Positions 1 to 7,608 of a stretch of DNA of 15,712 nucleotides are shown here, piece after piece. A program made the position numbers and the translations under genes. How positions within the stretch are numbered: the first letter of the stretch is position 1; every line of letters starts with the position of its first letter. The stretch is taken from positions 1 through 15,712 of the forward strand of contig CALMZW010000202.1 in NCBI GenBank assembly GCA_937870605.1. Reading direction: 5' to 3'. Under the pieces are notes generated by a model. The model saw only the letters and a program-made list of their open reading frames with translations. It made no database searches and was not told the DNA's origin. Source of the DNA: an uncultured Synergistaceae bacterium. GTDB taxonomy: Bacteria > Synergistota > Synergistia > Synergistales > Aminobacteriaceae.

Positions 1-1627
1 TGAGCGTCGAAACGGTCGCCGTCATCGTCTTCGCCGACGACGAGATGTCGGAAACGGAGATCCCGCTCTCGCTTCCGTCGGAGAACGTCGCGCTCGGAGT
101 TCCCGCGTCCGAAAAGGTCCCGTCGCCGACGTAGTCCTCGTTGCCGTTGTACCAGAGCGTCTCGCACGTTCCCTTTTCCGTCTTCTTCGCGACGATGTGC
201 GGGCCGTTGGCCTCCATCGGAACGAGTCCCTGGTTCTTGCCCTTGACGTAGGAGTTGAAGTCGTTCGCGGAGAGCGAACCGATCGTCTCGTCGACGCGGA
301 GGATCAGGATGCCGCCGCACGAGTCGAAGGACTTCCCGAACTTCGCGAGCCCCTCGTCCCAGCCCGTCGGATAGCGGACTTCCGCGAGGTAGTATTCCGT
401 CGCCCGGTGCTTCGGGTTCATGAGCTTCGCGATGCGGTTGCGCCCGTTCAGCGGAACGCCGAACGTCACGGTCCCCTCTGTCGGCGTCGACGGCGTCTCC
501 CAACCGAGGAAATGCCGCGACCACGCGTCGAGGTTTACGGGCGTATCGCCGGAATTCTCGCCGGATTTCGAGCCGTACATTCCTCCGGCCATGAGCGAGA
601 ACGCGCCGACGCCCGAGTTGACGTAGTTCGTGTCGTACAGGTCGGGCAGGCCGCAGAGCTGGTGTCCGAGTTCATGGGCCGGGATGCCGAGCGGGGCCGC
701 CGTGTCCTTCGCGTAGAGTTCGCCGTTGAGGGCCCATCGGGTCAGGATCTTGCCTCCGGCCCGGACGATGTGCTCCTCGCCCTCGCCCGTCCACGAACTC
801 CACGCGTGCGCGCCGACGGCCGGGTGAAGGTCCTTCCCCGTCTCGAACCCGCCGACAACGAGGTAGACGCACAGCTCATCCGGCGTGATCCTGCCGTCCT
901 TGTTCGCGTCGAACGAGGCGAAATCGACCTTCTTCGCGGCGGCCTTCGCGACGGCGCTGTTCAGGAAGGCCGTCTCGTTCTTGTGCTGCATGTCGTTGTC
1001 GCCTTTGTCGATGAAGCCCTCCGGGTGGTTGCCGTCGTTCGCGTCGTCCGCGTCGAGCGTCACGGAGACGATCTTCGTTCCGCCGAGGGCCGAGAGGACC
1101 TTGAGCTTCCCGTAGGACTGGTCGCTGTAATACCGGGCGACGGATCCGGTCTTCCCGAAGAACATGTTCTCCCAGACCGAGTCCTCGAGCGTCAGCTCCC
1201 TGTCGCGGAAGCCCACGAGAACGACGAGGATCTTCCGCGTTCCCGAGACGGGCGTCTGCGGCCATCCGCCGCGCGCGTCCCGGTCGCGATAGCGCGGCGA
1301 CGGATCTTTCTTCGGCGTCATGTGCGGCGACGCGCCCGACGGAGGCGGAACCGCCTCGCCATAGACGACGCCCGAGGGTGCGAGAACGTCGCCGGACGCG
1401 GCCGCGTACTCCCAGAACCTCGTCTCCGGGTTCTTCACGATCGTGTAGCCGTCAGGGGTTTCCACCCAGCGCAGGAACTCGTCGCCCCGGTTGTACACCG
1501 TGATCTCCCGACCGTCCGGCTGCGTGAAAACCACCGGGAACGGGCTCGCGGGCGCCCCGAAGACGACGCTTCCCCACAAAAGCGACACAACCGCGACAAC
1601 GAACGCTGCAACGCGTCTTCTCTCCAC
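1..1627 (-). CDS. M6-family secreted metalloprotease (immune inhibitor A-like), 3' end beyond window
   Basis: Predicted secreted zinc endopeptidase. At least 542 codons are open and the gene runs off the left edge without a stop. The GTG start at 1627 has AGGAG at 1638-1642 and gives a clean signal peptide (MERRR, then a hydrophobic stretch to about residue 24, ending VFGAPA). An in-phase GTG is not available at 1629, which is another frame. The N-terminal part (QPDGREITVYNRGDEF, then WVETPDGYTIV) is typical of the M6 domain family. The zinc site HELGH is at residues 318-322, within HExxHxxGxxD and followed by LYD. Residues 240-251 (DANKDGRITPDE) form a canonical 12-residue EF-hand loop, so calcium binding is likely. 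The visible end looks like the beta-rich domain that follows the peptidase in this family. It lies 30 bp after the pilin-like gene, probably co-transcribed. Family assignment is firm; the target protein is unknown. Confidence 0.93.
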   Translation of the reverse strand, partial: MERRRVAAFVVAVVSLLWGSVVFGAPASPFPVVFTQPDGREITVYNRGDEFLRWVETPDGYTIVKNPETRFWEYAAASGDVLAPSGVVYGEAVPPPSGASPHMTPKKDPSPRYRDRDARGGWPQTPVSGTRKILVVLVGFRDRELTLEDSVWENMFFGKTGSVARYYSDQSYGKLKVLSALGGTKIVSVTLDADDANDGNHPEGFIDKGDNDMQHKNETAFLNSAVAKAAAKKVDFASFDANKDGRITPDELCVYLVVGGFETGKDLHPAVGAHAWSSWTGEGEEHIVRAGGKILTRWALNGELYAKDTAAPLGIPAHELGHQLCGLPDLYDTNYVNSGVGAFSLMAGGMYGSKSGENSGDTPVNLDAWSRHFLGWETPSTPTEGTVTFGVPLNGRNRIAKLMNPKHRATEYYLAEVRYPTGWDEGLAKFGKSFDSCGGILILRVDETIGSLSANDFNSYVKGKNQGLVPMEANGPHIVAKKTEKGTCETLWYNGNEDYVGDGTFSDAGTPSATFSDGSESGISVSDISSSAKTMTATVSTL

Positions 1628-1657
1628 ACAAGCCACTCTCCTTTTCCGCGACAGCTG

Positions 1658-2176
1658 TTATTTCGCCCTCATGCCGATGATGTAGTCCGACTCCGTGAAG
1701 ACGACGTCGGTCGTTCCAAGGAGCGAATTCATTCCAAGCAACCCCTGCGCCTCGGCGGAATCCGCGAGTTTCTTCGCGATTCTCTGCCACTTGAGCATCG
1801 CTTCCGGCGTCGGAGAAGCGGGGTTGACGGGCAACATGAACACGTACCACCCTCCGCTCATCCCCGTCACAAAGAAGCAGTCGCCGCTGATCGTCCGGTC
1901 CATGTATTTTCCGAGAAACGCGTTCGCATTGCCGCTTCCCGCTGCGACCGACATCACCATTGGCGCCGTCGCTTCCGGGTTGTCCGCATGGTACATCATC
2001 GCCGCCGACTTGAGGGAGTTGAGGTCGGAGACGATTCGCGTCGCCTCGGCCTTGTCCGATCCCGCTCCCGTGATCAGGAGCAGCGCCCCTGCGAGGATGC
2101 CGATGATGATGATGACGATCAGAAGCTCCACAAGCGTGAATCCCTCCGCCCTCCGCACGTTTCCTTCCGTCCTCAC
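1658..2176 (-). CDS. type IV pilin / pseudopilin-like protein with class III leader
   Basis: A 172-residue pilin-like protein. The leader of 12 residues ends in Gly12, followed by FTLVELLIVIIIIGILAG: prepilin peptidase should cut between G12 and F13 and methylate Phe. Glu17 is the conserved E5 of the mature protein. The rest is a soluble head with one visible Cys, so no pilin disulfide loop is obvious. The GTG start at 2176 is chosen because AGGGGGG lies 7 nt upstream; a second GTG eight codons in area 2158 would give a shorter leader with a cramped ribosome site. It may be a pilus subunit or a type II secretion pseudopilin, and the sequence cannot settle which. No pilus assembly genes are in view. 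The neighbouring secreted protease, 30 bp downstream, makes a secretion role attractive but unproven. Confidence 0.9.
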   Translation of the reverse strand: MRTEGNVRRAEGFTLVELLIVIIIIGILAGALLLITGAGSDKAEATRIVSDLNSLKSAAMMYHADNPEATAPMVMSVAAGSGNANAFLGKYMDRTISGDCFFVTGMSGGWYVFMLPVNPASPTPEAMLKWQRIAKKLADSAEAQGLLGMNSLLGTTDVVFTESDYIIGMRAK

Positions 2177-2316
2177 GTTCTATCCCCCCTGTTTTTTGCG
2201 TCCCCCAGGTGCGACGGACGCGCCGTTCGCTCTCTTTCTGCCGTATGGCGCCCCGCGAGCGCATGGCCTTCTCTCACGGAATCGATCCAAAATAAAGACA
2301 ATGCCCTATCGTGGAA

Positions 2317-2347
2317 ATCATATACGTTGACAGCGTGTCAAAGTCAA
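2317..2347 (-). promoter_or_regulatory. promoter of pilin/protease operon with palindromic operator in the spacer
   Basis: On the minus strand TTGACT (2347-2342) is a 5/6 -35 box. Two -10 readings exist: TATATG (2324-2319, 17-bp spacer) or TATGAT (2322-2317, 19-bp spacer, 5/6 match). The spacer opens with a perfect inverted repeat, TTGACA-CGC-TGTCAA (2341-2327), which abuts the -35 box. A long spacer occupied by a palindrome is the layout of MerR-family promoters. That comparison is inference; the boxes and palindrome are directly visible. Confidence 0.65.
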
Positions 2348-2491
2348 GCCCCGACGTCGTTTGCGGTTGCAGGGCGTTCCGTCGAACGAGACGGCCGATG
2401 CGGCGGAGAGCGGCCGGTCCGGTCGCACGAGGTCCGGGCGGCGGCGCCGAAGGGAGTGCGGAGCGGAGCGCGTGGTTTTCCAAAATCCGAT

Positions 2492-2519
2492 TTGGGAATA
2501 CTCCGCTTGCTGGTATAGT
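2492..2519 (+). promoter_or_regulatory. extended -10 promoter for the YvyF-like gene
   Basis: TTGGGA (2492-2497) serves as a 4/6 -35 box. TATAGT (2514-2519) is a 5/6 -10 box, 16 bp away and preceded by TGG (2511-2513), an extended -10 element. The region is AT-rich in a GC-rich setting. Transcription should begin near A2526. Arms TTTGGGA (2491-2497) and TCCCAAA (2531-2537) flank the core promoter as an inverted repeat and could be an operator. Confidence 0.65.
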
Positions 2520-2525
2520 ATATAT

Positions 2526-2597
2526 AGTTGTCCCAAACGGCCCGCGCTGATGCGCCGGGGCGGCGGTTTCAGGATCCGCGGCGCCTTTGGGAACAAC
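2526..2597 (+). promoter_or_regulatory. structured 5' leader, possible three-way junction
   Basis: Manual folding gives a closing stem of 11 bp: GTTGTCCCAAA (2527-2537) with TTTGGGAACAAC (2586-2597), one bulged A. Inside are two hairpins. The first pairs 2542-2547 with 2552-2558 around a TGAT loop, with one bulged C. The second pairs 2559-2566 with 2576-2585 around a 9-nt loop, with a two-base bulge. The predicted transcript starts right at the base of the closing stem, and the ribosome site (2617-2622) lies 20 nt after it. No known riboswitch consensus was recognised. GC-rich DNA folds easily, so only the outer stem, which is AT/GC mixed, is strong evidence. Confidence 0.4.
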
Positions 2598-2630
2598 CAG
2601 AATACCTGTCGTTTACGGGAGGTTTTTTTG

Positions 2631-3047
2631 ATGAAGCTCATCACGTGCAAGCTCTGCGGAAAACTGTTTTCGAGTCCCGGGGCGAACACCTGCCCGAAGT
2701 GCATGAATGACCTGGACGAGTATTTTCAGCAGATCCGCACCTATCTTCGCGACAAACCGAAAATGCTGCTCAATGCGGAAGAGCTGTCCGAGGAAGTCGG
2801 CATCGATATCCGGTACGTCCAGGCGCTGATTCACATGGGGTATCTCGAACGACTCGGGGTTGCCGAGCCGGAAAACGAAGCGACGAAAAAAATGGACCTC
2901 GCCAGACAACTTCAGGCGTCCTTGTCGAAATCCGCCGGGACGACCGGCGATTCCCGTCCGGCGAAGAAAGAGGAAAAGGATTCGAAGAGTTCGCTGAACG
3001 CGATGTACGCCCAGGAGAAGCATGGAACCAAGCGCGGGGGGAAATAG
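2631..3047 (+). CDS. YvyF/TIGR03826-like zinc-ribbon protein with MerR-like helix-turn-helix segment
   Basis: A 138-residue protein. ATG at 2631 has GGGAGG (2617-2622) 8 nt upstream. Cys6, Cys9, Cys21 and Cys24 form a CxxC...CxxC zinc ribbon. Residues about 45-80 (LLNAEELSEEVGI, then YVQALIHMGYLERLG) resemble the helix-turn-helix of MerR/excisionase-type proteins. The tail from about 95 is charged and probably disordered. This matches the 'flagellar operon protein' family TIGR03826 (YvyF in Bacillus), recalled from the domain pattern. No flagellar gene is nearby, so a flagellar role should not be assumed. It could be a small regulator; its divergence from a promoter with a palindrome makes that a testable idea. 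Confidence 0.75.
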   Translation: MKLITCKLCGKLFSSPGANTCPKCMNDLDEYFQQIRTYLRDKPKMLLNAEELSEEVGIDIRYVQALIHMGYLERLGVAEPENEATKKMDLARQLQASLSKSAGTTGDSRPAKKEEKDSKSSLNAMYAQEKHGTKRGGK

Positions 3048-3049
3048 GC

Positions 3050-3085
3050 GCACCCGGCGGAAAGCCCCGTCGGGTGCAACTTCTT
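3050..3085 (+). terminator. hairpin terminator between convergent genes
   Basis: GCACCCGGCGG (3050-3060) pairs with CCGTCGGGTGC (3067-3077) through 11 bp including one G-U, with a 6-nt loop. It starts two bases after the YvyF-like stop codon and is followed by a weak T-rich run (aacttctt). On the minus strand no T-run follows, so it mainly serves the plus-strand gene. Confidence 0.6.
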
Positions 3086-3533
3086 ACAGCGTTGAAAGCG
3101 TTTCGTCGTAGTTGAGCTGGATAAAGACGCCGAAAGGATCCTGAACGATTCCGTAGGCGTCGCTGAAGCAGTTTTTCGCCAGCGGAACGATGACCCGCGT
3201 TCGGGGATCGCCGATCAGCGACGCATACGCCTCTTCGATCTCCTTTTTGTCCATTGACGACACGCAGAGGGAAATATGGTTCCCGACGACATACTCCGAG
3301 TCGGGAACCATCGTGTCTTCCGCGATCATGATCTTGCTTGCGCCCACTTTGAGAACGGAATGGGCGATCAGGTGTTCCTGCCCCTCTCTCACGATCGTGG
3401 ACGGATCCCATTTCTTCATGTCCTCGTACGTCGCCAGAAAAACGACCTTCGCCTGCAAATGCCGCTCGTAAAACCCGATCGCCTCCGCCGCTCTTCCGTT
3501 CATCGAGAGAAACGGCGTTGCTTCGCAATTCAT
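3084..3533 (-). CDS. VOC (glyoxalase/PhnB-like) family protein
   Basis: A 149-residue member of the vicinal-oxygen-chelate fold, PhnB-like subgroup. ATG at 3533 has AGGAGG 8 nt upstream; the longer reading to 3578 adds residues of no visible meaning. It begins with the family pattern ATPFLSMNGRAAEAIGFYERHLQA, continues through an AHSVLKVG-type beta strand, and ends with DAYGIVQDPFGVFIQLNY, the usual 'D.fG..DPFG..W.l' closing strand. These proteins use paired beta-alpha-beta-beta-beta units, often with a metal, but PhnB-like members have varied or unknown substrates. It stands alone with its own probable promoter. No specific reaction can be given. Confidence 0.85.
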   Translation of the reverse strand: MNCEATPFLSMNGRAAEAIGFYERHLQAKVVFLATYEDMKKWDPSTIVREGQEHLIAHSVLKVGASKIMIAEDTMVPDSEYVVGNHISLCVSSMDKKEIEEAYASLIGDPRTRVIVPLAKNCFSDAYGIVQDPFGVFIQLNYDETLSTL

Positions 3534-3569
3534 GTGCGTCGCCTCCTGTGCAGTTTTTTTCCCGTCAAA

Positions 3570-3600
3570 ACAATACACCGTGACACGGCATCGGCGTCAA
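3570..3600 (-). promoter_or_regulatory. possible promoter of the VOC gene
   Basis: Minus-strand TTGACG (3600-3595) and TATTGT (3575-3570) are good boxes, but the 19-bp spacer is long. A shifted -10 (TGTATT) would give 17 bp with a poorer box. Confidence 0.35.
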
Positions 3601-3613
3601 GCCCCCGATTACG

Positions 3614-3646
3614 ACAGGCGGAGCCGCGCGCCGCCGCCCCGCCTGT
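3614..3646 (-). terminator. GC-rich hairpin after the ABC operon
   Basis: ACAGGCGG (3614-3621) and CCGCCTGT (3639-3646) form a perfect 8-bp stem around a GC-rich 17-nt loop, 38 bp past the last ABC gene. No T-run follows on the minus strand, so intrinsic termination is doubtful; it may be a processing or Rho-related structure. Confidence 0.3.
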
Positions 3647-3683
3647 TTGTGACATTTTCCGCGTTTGTGCGGATCGTTCGGGT

Positions 3684-4742
3684 CTACTCGTACCAGGTCG
3701 GCTTCGGGAAGGCCAGCGAGCACGCCATTCCCGCCTCGAAGCGCGGTTCCCTGCGTCCCTTCTGGATGCGGATTTCGACGTCGCCGACCGTGACGATGTA
3801 GTCCACGGTCTCGCCGAGATAGGCCATTCGGTCGATGACGCCGCGCAGGCCCCCCTTCCCTTCGGGAAGCAGGTCGACTTCCGCGGGACGGCACGCGACG
3901 GTAGCCCGCCCGGCGCCGGCGAACTCCGGCGGGAAGGAGTCGCTCACTTGCCCCGCGTCGGGCGCGGACTCGAGCACGGCCTTCCCGTCCCGCGGGACCA
4001 CCGGAATGAAGTTCGACAGTCCGATGAAGCCGAAGACGAACTTGTTCGCCGGGTTCGCGTAGACGTTCAGCGGCGTGTCGATCTGCTGCGTCTTTCCGTC
4101 CCGCATGACCATGATGCGGTCGGAGAGCGCCATGGCCTCGGCCTGGTCGTGCGTGACGTAGATGATGGAGAAGTCGTACTTCCGCTGCAAGTCCTTGATC
4201 TCGAAGCGCATCTCCTCGCGAAGGTGCGGGTCGAGGTTCGACAGGGGCTCGTCGAGAAGCAGCAGCCCCGGATTGATCGCGAGCGCCCGCGCGAGGGCGA
4301 TCCGCTGCTTTTCCCCGCCCGAGAGTTCGTTCGGGTAGAGCTGCGCCTGCTTGGTGAGGTTCGTGTTTTCGAGCGAATGCTTCGTCCGGCTTTCGATTTC
4401 ATGCCGCGCGACGCCCTTGATCCGGAGCGGGAACGCGACGTTTTCGAAGACGGTCATGTGCGGCCACACGGCGAAGGCCTGGAAGACCATTCCGAACTCG
4501 CGCTTCTCCGGCGCGAGGTAGTACTTCTTCAGGCTCGACGAAATGAGCTTTCCGCCGACTTCGATCTCCCCCTCTTCGAGGTCCTCGAAGCCCGCGACCA
4601 TCCGCAGCGTCGTCGTCTTGCCGCACCCCGAGGGCCCCAGGAACGAGAAGCACTCGCCTTTTTCGATCGAGAGGCAGAGGTCGTCGACCGCGGTGACCTG
4701 ACCGAATCGTTTCGTGACGTGTCTGAGTTCGACGAATGCCAT
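3684..4742 (-). CDS. ABC importer ATPase, Fe3+/polyamine-type (second copy in operon)
   Basis: A 352-residue ATPase that powers the importer from the cytoplasmic side. Walker A GPSGCGKT is at 36-43, Q-loop Gln88, signature LSGGE at 140-144, Walker B LLLLDE at 160-165, H-loop His198. The C-terminal regulatory region (about 240-352) has the CRPAEVDLL pattern of TOBE-type domains. The start is ATG 4742, with a run of seven G 7 nt upstream. ATG 4748 is an alternative: it makes a classic ATGA overlap with the permease stop but leaves the G-run almost touching the start. All motifs are intact, and motif positions coincide residue for residue with the ATPase at 6438-7538, so the two are paralogues. 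It is the last gene of the operon. Confidence 0.93.
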   Translation of the reverse strand: MAFVELRHVTKRFGQVTAVDDLCLSIEKGECFSFLGPSGCGKTTTLRMVAGFEDLEEGEIEVGGKLISSSLKKYYLAPEKREFGMVFQAFAVWPHMTVFENVAFPLRIKGVARHEIESRTKHSLENTNLTKQAQLYPNELSGGEKQRIALARALAINPGLLLLDEPLSNLDPHLREEMRFEIKDLQRKYDFSIIYVTHDQAEAMALSDRIMVMRDGKTQQIDTPLNVYANPANKFVFGFIGLSNFIPVVPRDGKAVLESAPDAGQVSDSFPPEFAGAGRATVACRPAEVDLLPEGKGGLRGVIDRMAYLGETVDYIVTVGDVEIRIQKGRREPRFEAGMACSLAFPKPTWYE

Positions 4743-4744
4743 CG

Positions 4745-6445
4745 TCATGCCCCCCCGTTGTCGAGCCGCTTTTTCTTTTCGAAGAAGCGCTTGATGAGGA
4801 TTTCCCCGCCGACGATCAGGAGAAGCGCCACTCCGGCGAGCGCGCACGCGTACACCGTCTCGCCGTCCTCGTTCAGCGTGTAGATGGCGACGCCGATCGT
4901 CCGGGTCGTCGGACCGTAGAGCAGCACCGACGTCGTGAGTTCGCGCAGCGCGGGAAGGAAGATCAGGAAGAACGCCGCGATCATCCCCGGGCGGATCAGC
5001 GGGATGACGACATCGCGAAGGGACTGCCAGGGCGTCGCGCCGCTCGCGCGGCTCGCCTCGACGAGCGAGTCGTGAACCTGTTCGAGCGCCGCGCTGTTCG
5101 ACTTGAGCGAGAAGGCCATATAGCGGGCGATGTAGGCGACGAAGATGATCCAGCCCGTGTTGTAGATGTTGATTCCGAACCGTCCGCTCCAGGTGAGGAT
5201 CACGCCGAGCGCGATGACCGTTCCGGGGAGCGAGAAGGGGAGCATCCCGAGGAATTCGAGGAACCACTTTCCGCGGACCTTCATCTTCACGAGGACGTAG
5301 GAGATGATCCCGCCCGCGACCATCGTGACGAGCGCCGCGCCGAGGCTGAGGTAGAGCGAGTTGAAGATGGCGTCCTTCGTGAGCTTCCACTTGAAGAGCA
5401 CGTAGTAGAAGTTCTCGAACGTCATGTTGCCGAGCTGGAGCGGAAGCCCGTACGTCTTGAGAAGCCCGACGAGGAAGATCGTCACCGTGGGCATCACGAC
5501 CGTGACGAGCAGATAGACGATGCAGAGGATGAAGAGCGGCGTCCTGAGGCCGCGCAGTTTGAGCACCGTGGGGCGGACGCTCTTGCCCGCGATGATCTGG
5601 AAGCGTCCCGATTTGACGACGCGGTTTTGCGTGTAGAGGATGACGGCCGCCGAGAGCACCAGAATGACGGACATGACGGTCGCGGCCCGGATGGCCGTGA
5701 AGCTGCCCGCGCTCTGGTGGATCAGCTCGTAGATCTTGGTCGGGATCGTATAGATCCCTACCTCCGTGCCGAGGATGGCAGGGGTTCCGAAGTGCGCGAG
5801 CGAGTAGAGGCACACGAGAAGCGCGCCCGACACCACGGCGGGGAGGATCAGCGGGATCGTGATCTTCCGCGTGATCGTGAAGAGCCCCGCGCCCGCGATC
5901 CGGGCGGACTCCTCGAGCGTCGGGTCCATGCGCTCGAGCGCGCCGCTGACCTGGATGAAGACGAAGGGGAAGAGGTACATCGTCTCGATGATCACGATGC
6001 CCCAGAAGCTGTAGATGTTGAACAGGGGCGTCCGCGTTCCGAACAGCGCCATCCAGAACTGGTTGATGTAGCCCGCGCGCGGCGACAGGAGCATCTTCCA
6101 CGCGAGGGCGCCGATGAAGGCGGGCAGCATGAACGGAATCGTGAACAGCACCTTCATGGTCTCCTTGAAGGGCATGTCGGTCCGCGTCACGAGCCAGGCG
6201 AAGAGCGTTCCGACGGCCGTGCACGTGACCGTCACGCAGGCGGCCAGCAGAAGCGACATCTTGAGCGCCTCGAACGTATCCGGCTTCGTGAGGACTTCGA
6301 CGACGGCGGAGAGGTTGAAATGCCCGTCGACGACGAAGGACGTCCAGAAGATGAGCAGCACGGGAAGCGCGACGATGACGATCAGGATCAGCAGGGAGAG
6401 GACGAACAGGAGTTCCGCGATCCCGAATTTACCGGTTCTATTCAT
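4745..6445 (-). CDS. fused two-domain ABC permease, FbpB/AfuB-type
   Basis: A 566-residue inner-membrane channel made of two fused permease domains with about twelve hydrophobic segments in total. Each half has its ATPase-contacting EAA loop: EESARIAGAGLFTITRKITI in the first and VEASRASGATPWQSLRDVVI in the second. This fused form is normal for ferric-iron-type (FbpB/AfuB) importers. ATG 6445 overlaps the upstream ATPase stop by 8 nt and has AGGAG 9 nt upstream, within that gene. It ends in FFEKKKRLDNGGA just before the second ATPase. Substrate cannot be read from the permease; iron, putrescine-like compounds, thiamine and phosphonates are all handled by this superfamily. Confidence 0.93.
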   Translation of the reverse strand: MNRTGKFGIAELLFVLSLLILIVIVALPVLLIFWTSFVVDGHFNLSAVVEVLTKPDTFEALKMSLLLAACVTVTCTAVGTLFAWLVTRTDMPFKETMKVLFTIPFMLPAFIGALAWKMLLSPRAGYINQFWMALFGTRTPLFNIYSFWGIVIIETMYLFPFVFIQVSGALERMDPTLEESARIAGAGLFTITRKITIPLILPAVVSGALLVCLYSLAHFGTPAILGTEVGIYTIPTKIYELIHQSAGSFTAIRAATVMSVILVLSAAVILYTQNRVVKSGRFQIIAGKSVRPTVLKLRGLRTPLFILCIVYLLVTVVMPTVTIFLVGLLKTYGLPLQLGNMTFENFYYVLFKWKLTKDAIFNSLYLSLGAALVTMVAGGIISYVLVKMKVRGKWFLEFLGMLPFSLPGTVIALGVILTWSGRFGINIYNTGWIIFVAYIARYMAFSLKSNSAALEQVHDSLVEASRASGATPWQSLRDVVIPLIRPGMIAAFFLIFLPALRELTTSVLLYGPTTRTIGVAIYTLNEDGETVYACALAGVALLLIVGGEILIKRFFEKKKRLDNGGA

Positions 6446-7538
6446 GGCTCCCGACTCCTTCGAGTGTATTCGAATCGAACAGAAGCGGATTGGCGATGTT
6501 CACGCCGACCATGTCGCCCTCGCGGAAGATGAGCCCCCGGCTGATGGCCTTGTGGGTGTCGAGCTGGGCGCGAAGTTCCATCCCCGCGAACTCCAGTCGC
6601 TGGTCGACGATGGGGCCGAGGAGGTTCACGCGCCGGACGCGCGCGGTCGGCATCCCGGGGCCCGGGTCACGTACGAGGTCCACGTCGGACGGGCGGCACC
6701 CGAGAACGGGGTTGGACGGGACGGGGGCGGGCGCGTCCTTCGAGAGCAGGACGTCCGTCCCCCGGGCGTAGATGTCGCGTCCCCGGACGTCAGCGGGGAT
6801 CATGTTCGCGACGCCCATGAAGCGGAATACGAATGCGTTGCCGGGACGTTCGAAAACGTCCGTCGGCGTTCCGATCCGGCAGATATTTCCGTTCTCGTCG
6901 AGAACCGCCATTCGGTCGGAAATTGCGAGCGCGATCTCCTGATCGTGGGTCACGTAGAGGACCGTGATCCCCTTCTTGCGCTGGAGCGCCCGGATTTCGA
7001 AGCGCATCTCCTCGCGCAGCTTCGCGTCGAGGTTCGTGAGCGGCTCGTCCAGGAGCATCAGCTTCGGTTCGGCGACGAGCGCGCGGGCCAGGGCGACGCG
7101 CTGCTGCTGGCCGCCCGAAAGCTGGTAGGGCATCCGGTTCTCCAGCCCCGTGAGATTGACGTTGTCGATGGCGTCCTGCGTCCGCGCGTCGATCTCGTTT
7201 TTCGCGACCTTCTGGATGACGAGGGGATACCGGACGTTCTCCGCCACCGTCATGTGGGGCCAGACGGCGTAATCCTGAAAAACCACGCCGAGCGACCGCT
7301 CGTCCGGCGGGACGAAAATCCGCTCCGAGGGGGACGACAGCGTGACGCCTCCGACCGTGATCGTTCCGGCGTCAGGCTGCTCGAAGCCCGCCGCCATACG
7401 CAGCAGAACCGTCTTTCCGCACCCCGACGGGCCAAGCAGCGTAAAGCACTCGCCGTCGTCGATCGTCAGATTGAGGTTTGCGTATACCACCTTTTTGCCG
7501 TACGCCTTGCGTACATTCTCGAGCCTGACCTCCGCCAA
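6438..7538 (-). CDS. ABC importer ATPase, Fe3+/polyamine-type (first copy in operon)
   Basis: A 366-residue ATPase. The TTG start at 7538 is preceded by AGGAG with a 9-nt gap, and no ATG or GTG fits better. Walker A GPSGCGKT is at 36-43, Q-loop Gln88, signature LSGGQ at 140-144, Walker B LMLLDE at 160-165, H-loop His198. A C-terminal regulatory region follows, with GCRPSDVDLV. It lies between the binding-protein gene (70-bp gap) and the permease (8-nt overlap). Since the permease has two halves, this protein and the one at 3684-4742 could act as a heterodimer, or each could form its own homodimer. The uncommon TTG start may keep its translation low. Confidence 0.93.
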   Translation of the reverse strand: MAEVRLENVRKAYGKKVVYANLNLTIDDGECFTLLGPSGCGKTVLLRMAAGFEQPDAGTITVGGVTLSSPSERIFVPPDERSLGVVFQDYAVWPHMTVAENVRYPLVIQKVAKNEIDARTQDAIDNVNLTGLENRMPYQLSGGQQQRVALARALVAEPKLMLLDEPLTNLDAKLREEMRFEIRALQRKKGITVLYVTHDQEIALAISDRMAVLDENGNICRIGTPTDVFERPGNAFVFRFMGVANMIPADVRGRDIYARGTDVLLSKDAPAPVPSNPVLGCRPSDVDLVRDPGPGMPTARVRRVNLLGPIVDQRLEFAGMELRAQLDTHKAISRGLIFREGDMVGVNIANPLLFDSNTLEGVGSHE

Positions 7539-7608
7539 ACCGCACCACTCCTTTTGAAAAAAGAGCGGGAAAGGCCGCGACAGGCCCCTTCCCGCCCTCC
7601 GTCATGAA

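Larger units (their letters stand above)
2177..2630. other. 454-bp divergent intergenic region
   Basis: This gap separates the minus-strand pilin/protease operon from the plus-strand YvyF-like gene. It holds a promoter for each direction (minus 2317-2347, plus 2492-2519) and a structured leader on the plus side (2526-2597). Between the promoters, 2350-2490 is very GC-rich and I see no gene in it. The pilin leader of about 135 nt (2177-2311) has no recognised riboswitch and no convincing small gene. Confidence 0.7.

Noticed and set aside
2177..2230. A GGGACGCAAA-like string in the pilin leader, reminiscent of the c-di-GMP-I riboswitch
   Set aside because: The partner conserved motif (GGGCAAACC type) and the paired hairpins are absent; a short match only.
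197..2518. A 773-codon plus-strand open frame over the M6 protease and pilin genes
   Set aside because: It is arginine-rich, low-complexity shadow coding opposite clear genes with signal peptide, zinc motif and pilin leader.
4736..6532. Long plus-strand frame opposite the permease
   Set aside because: Its Asp/Glu/Arg-rich composition is the usual mirror of a GC-rich gene; the opposite strand has a clear permease.
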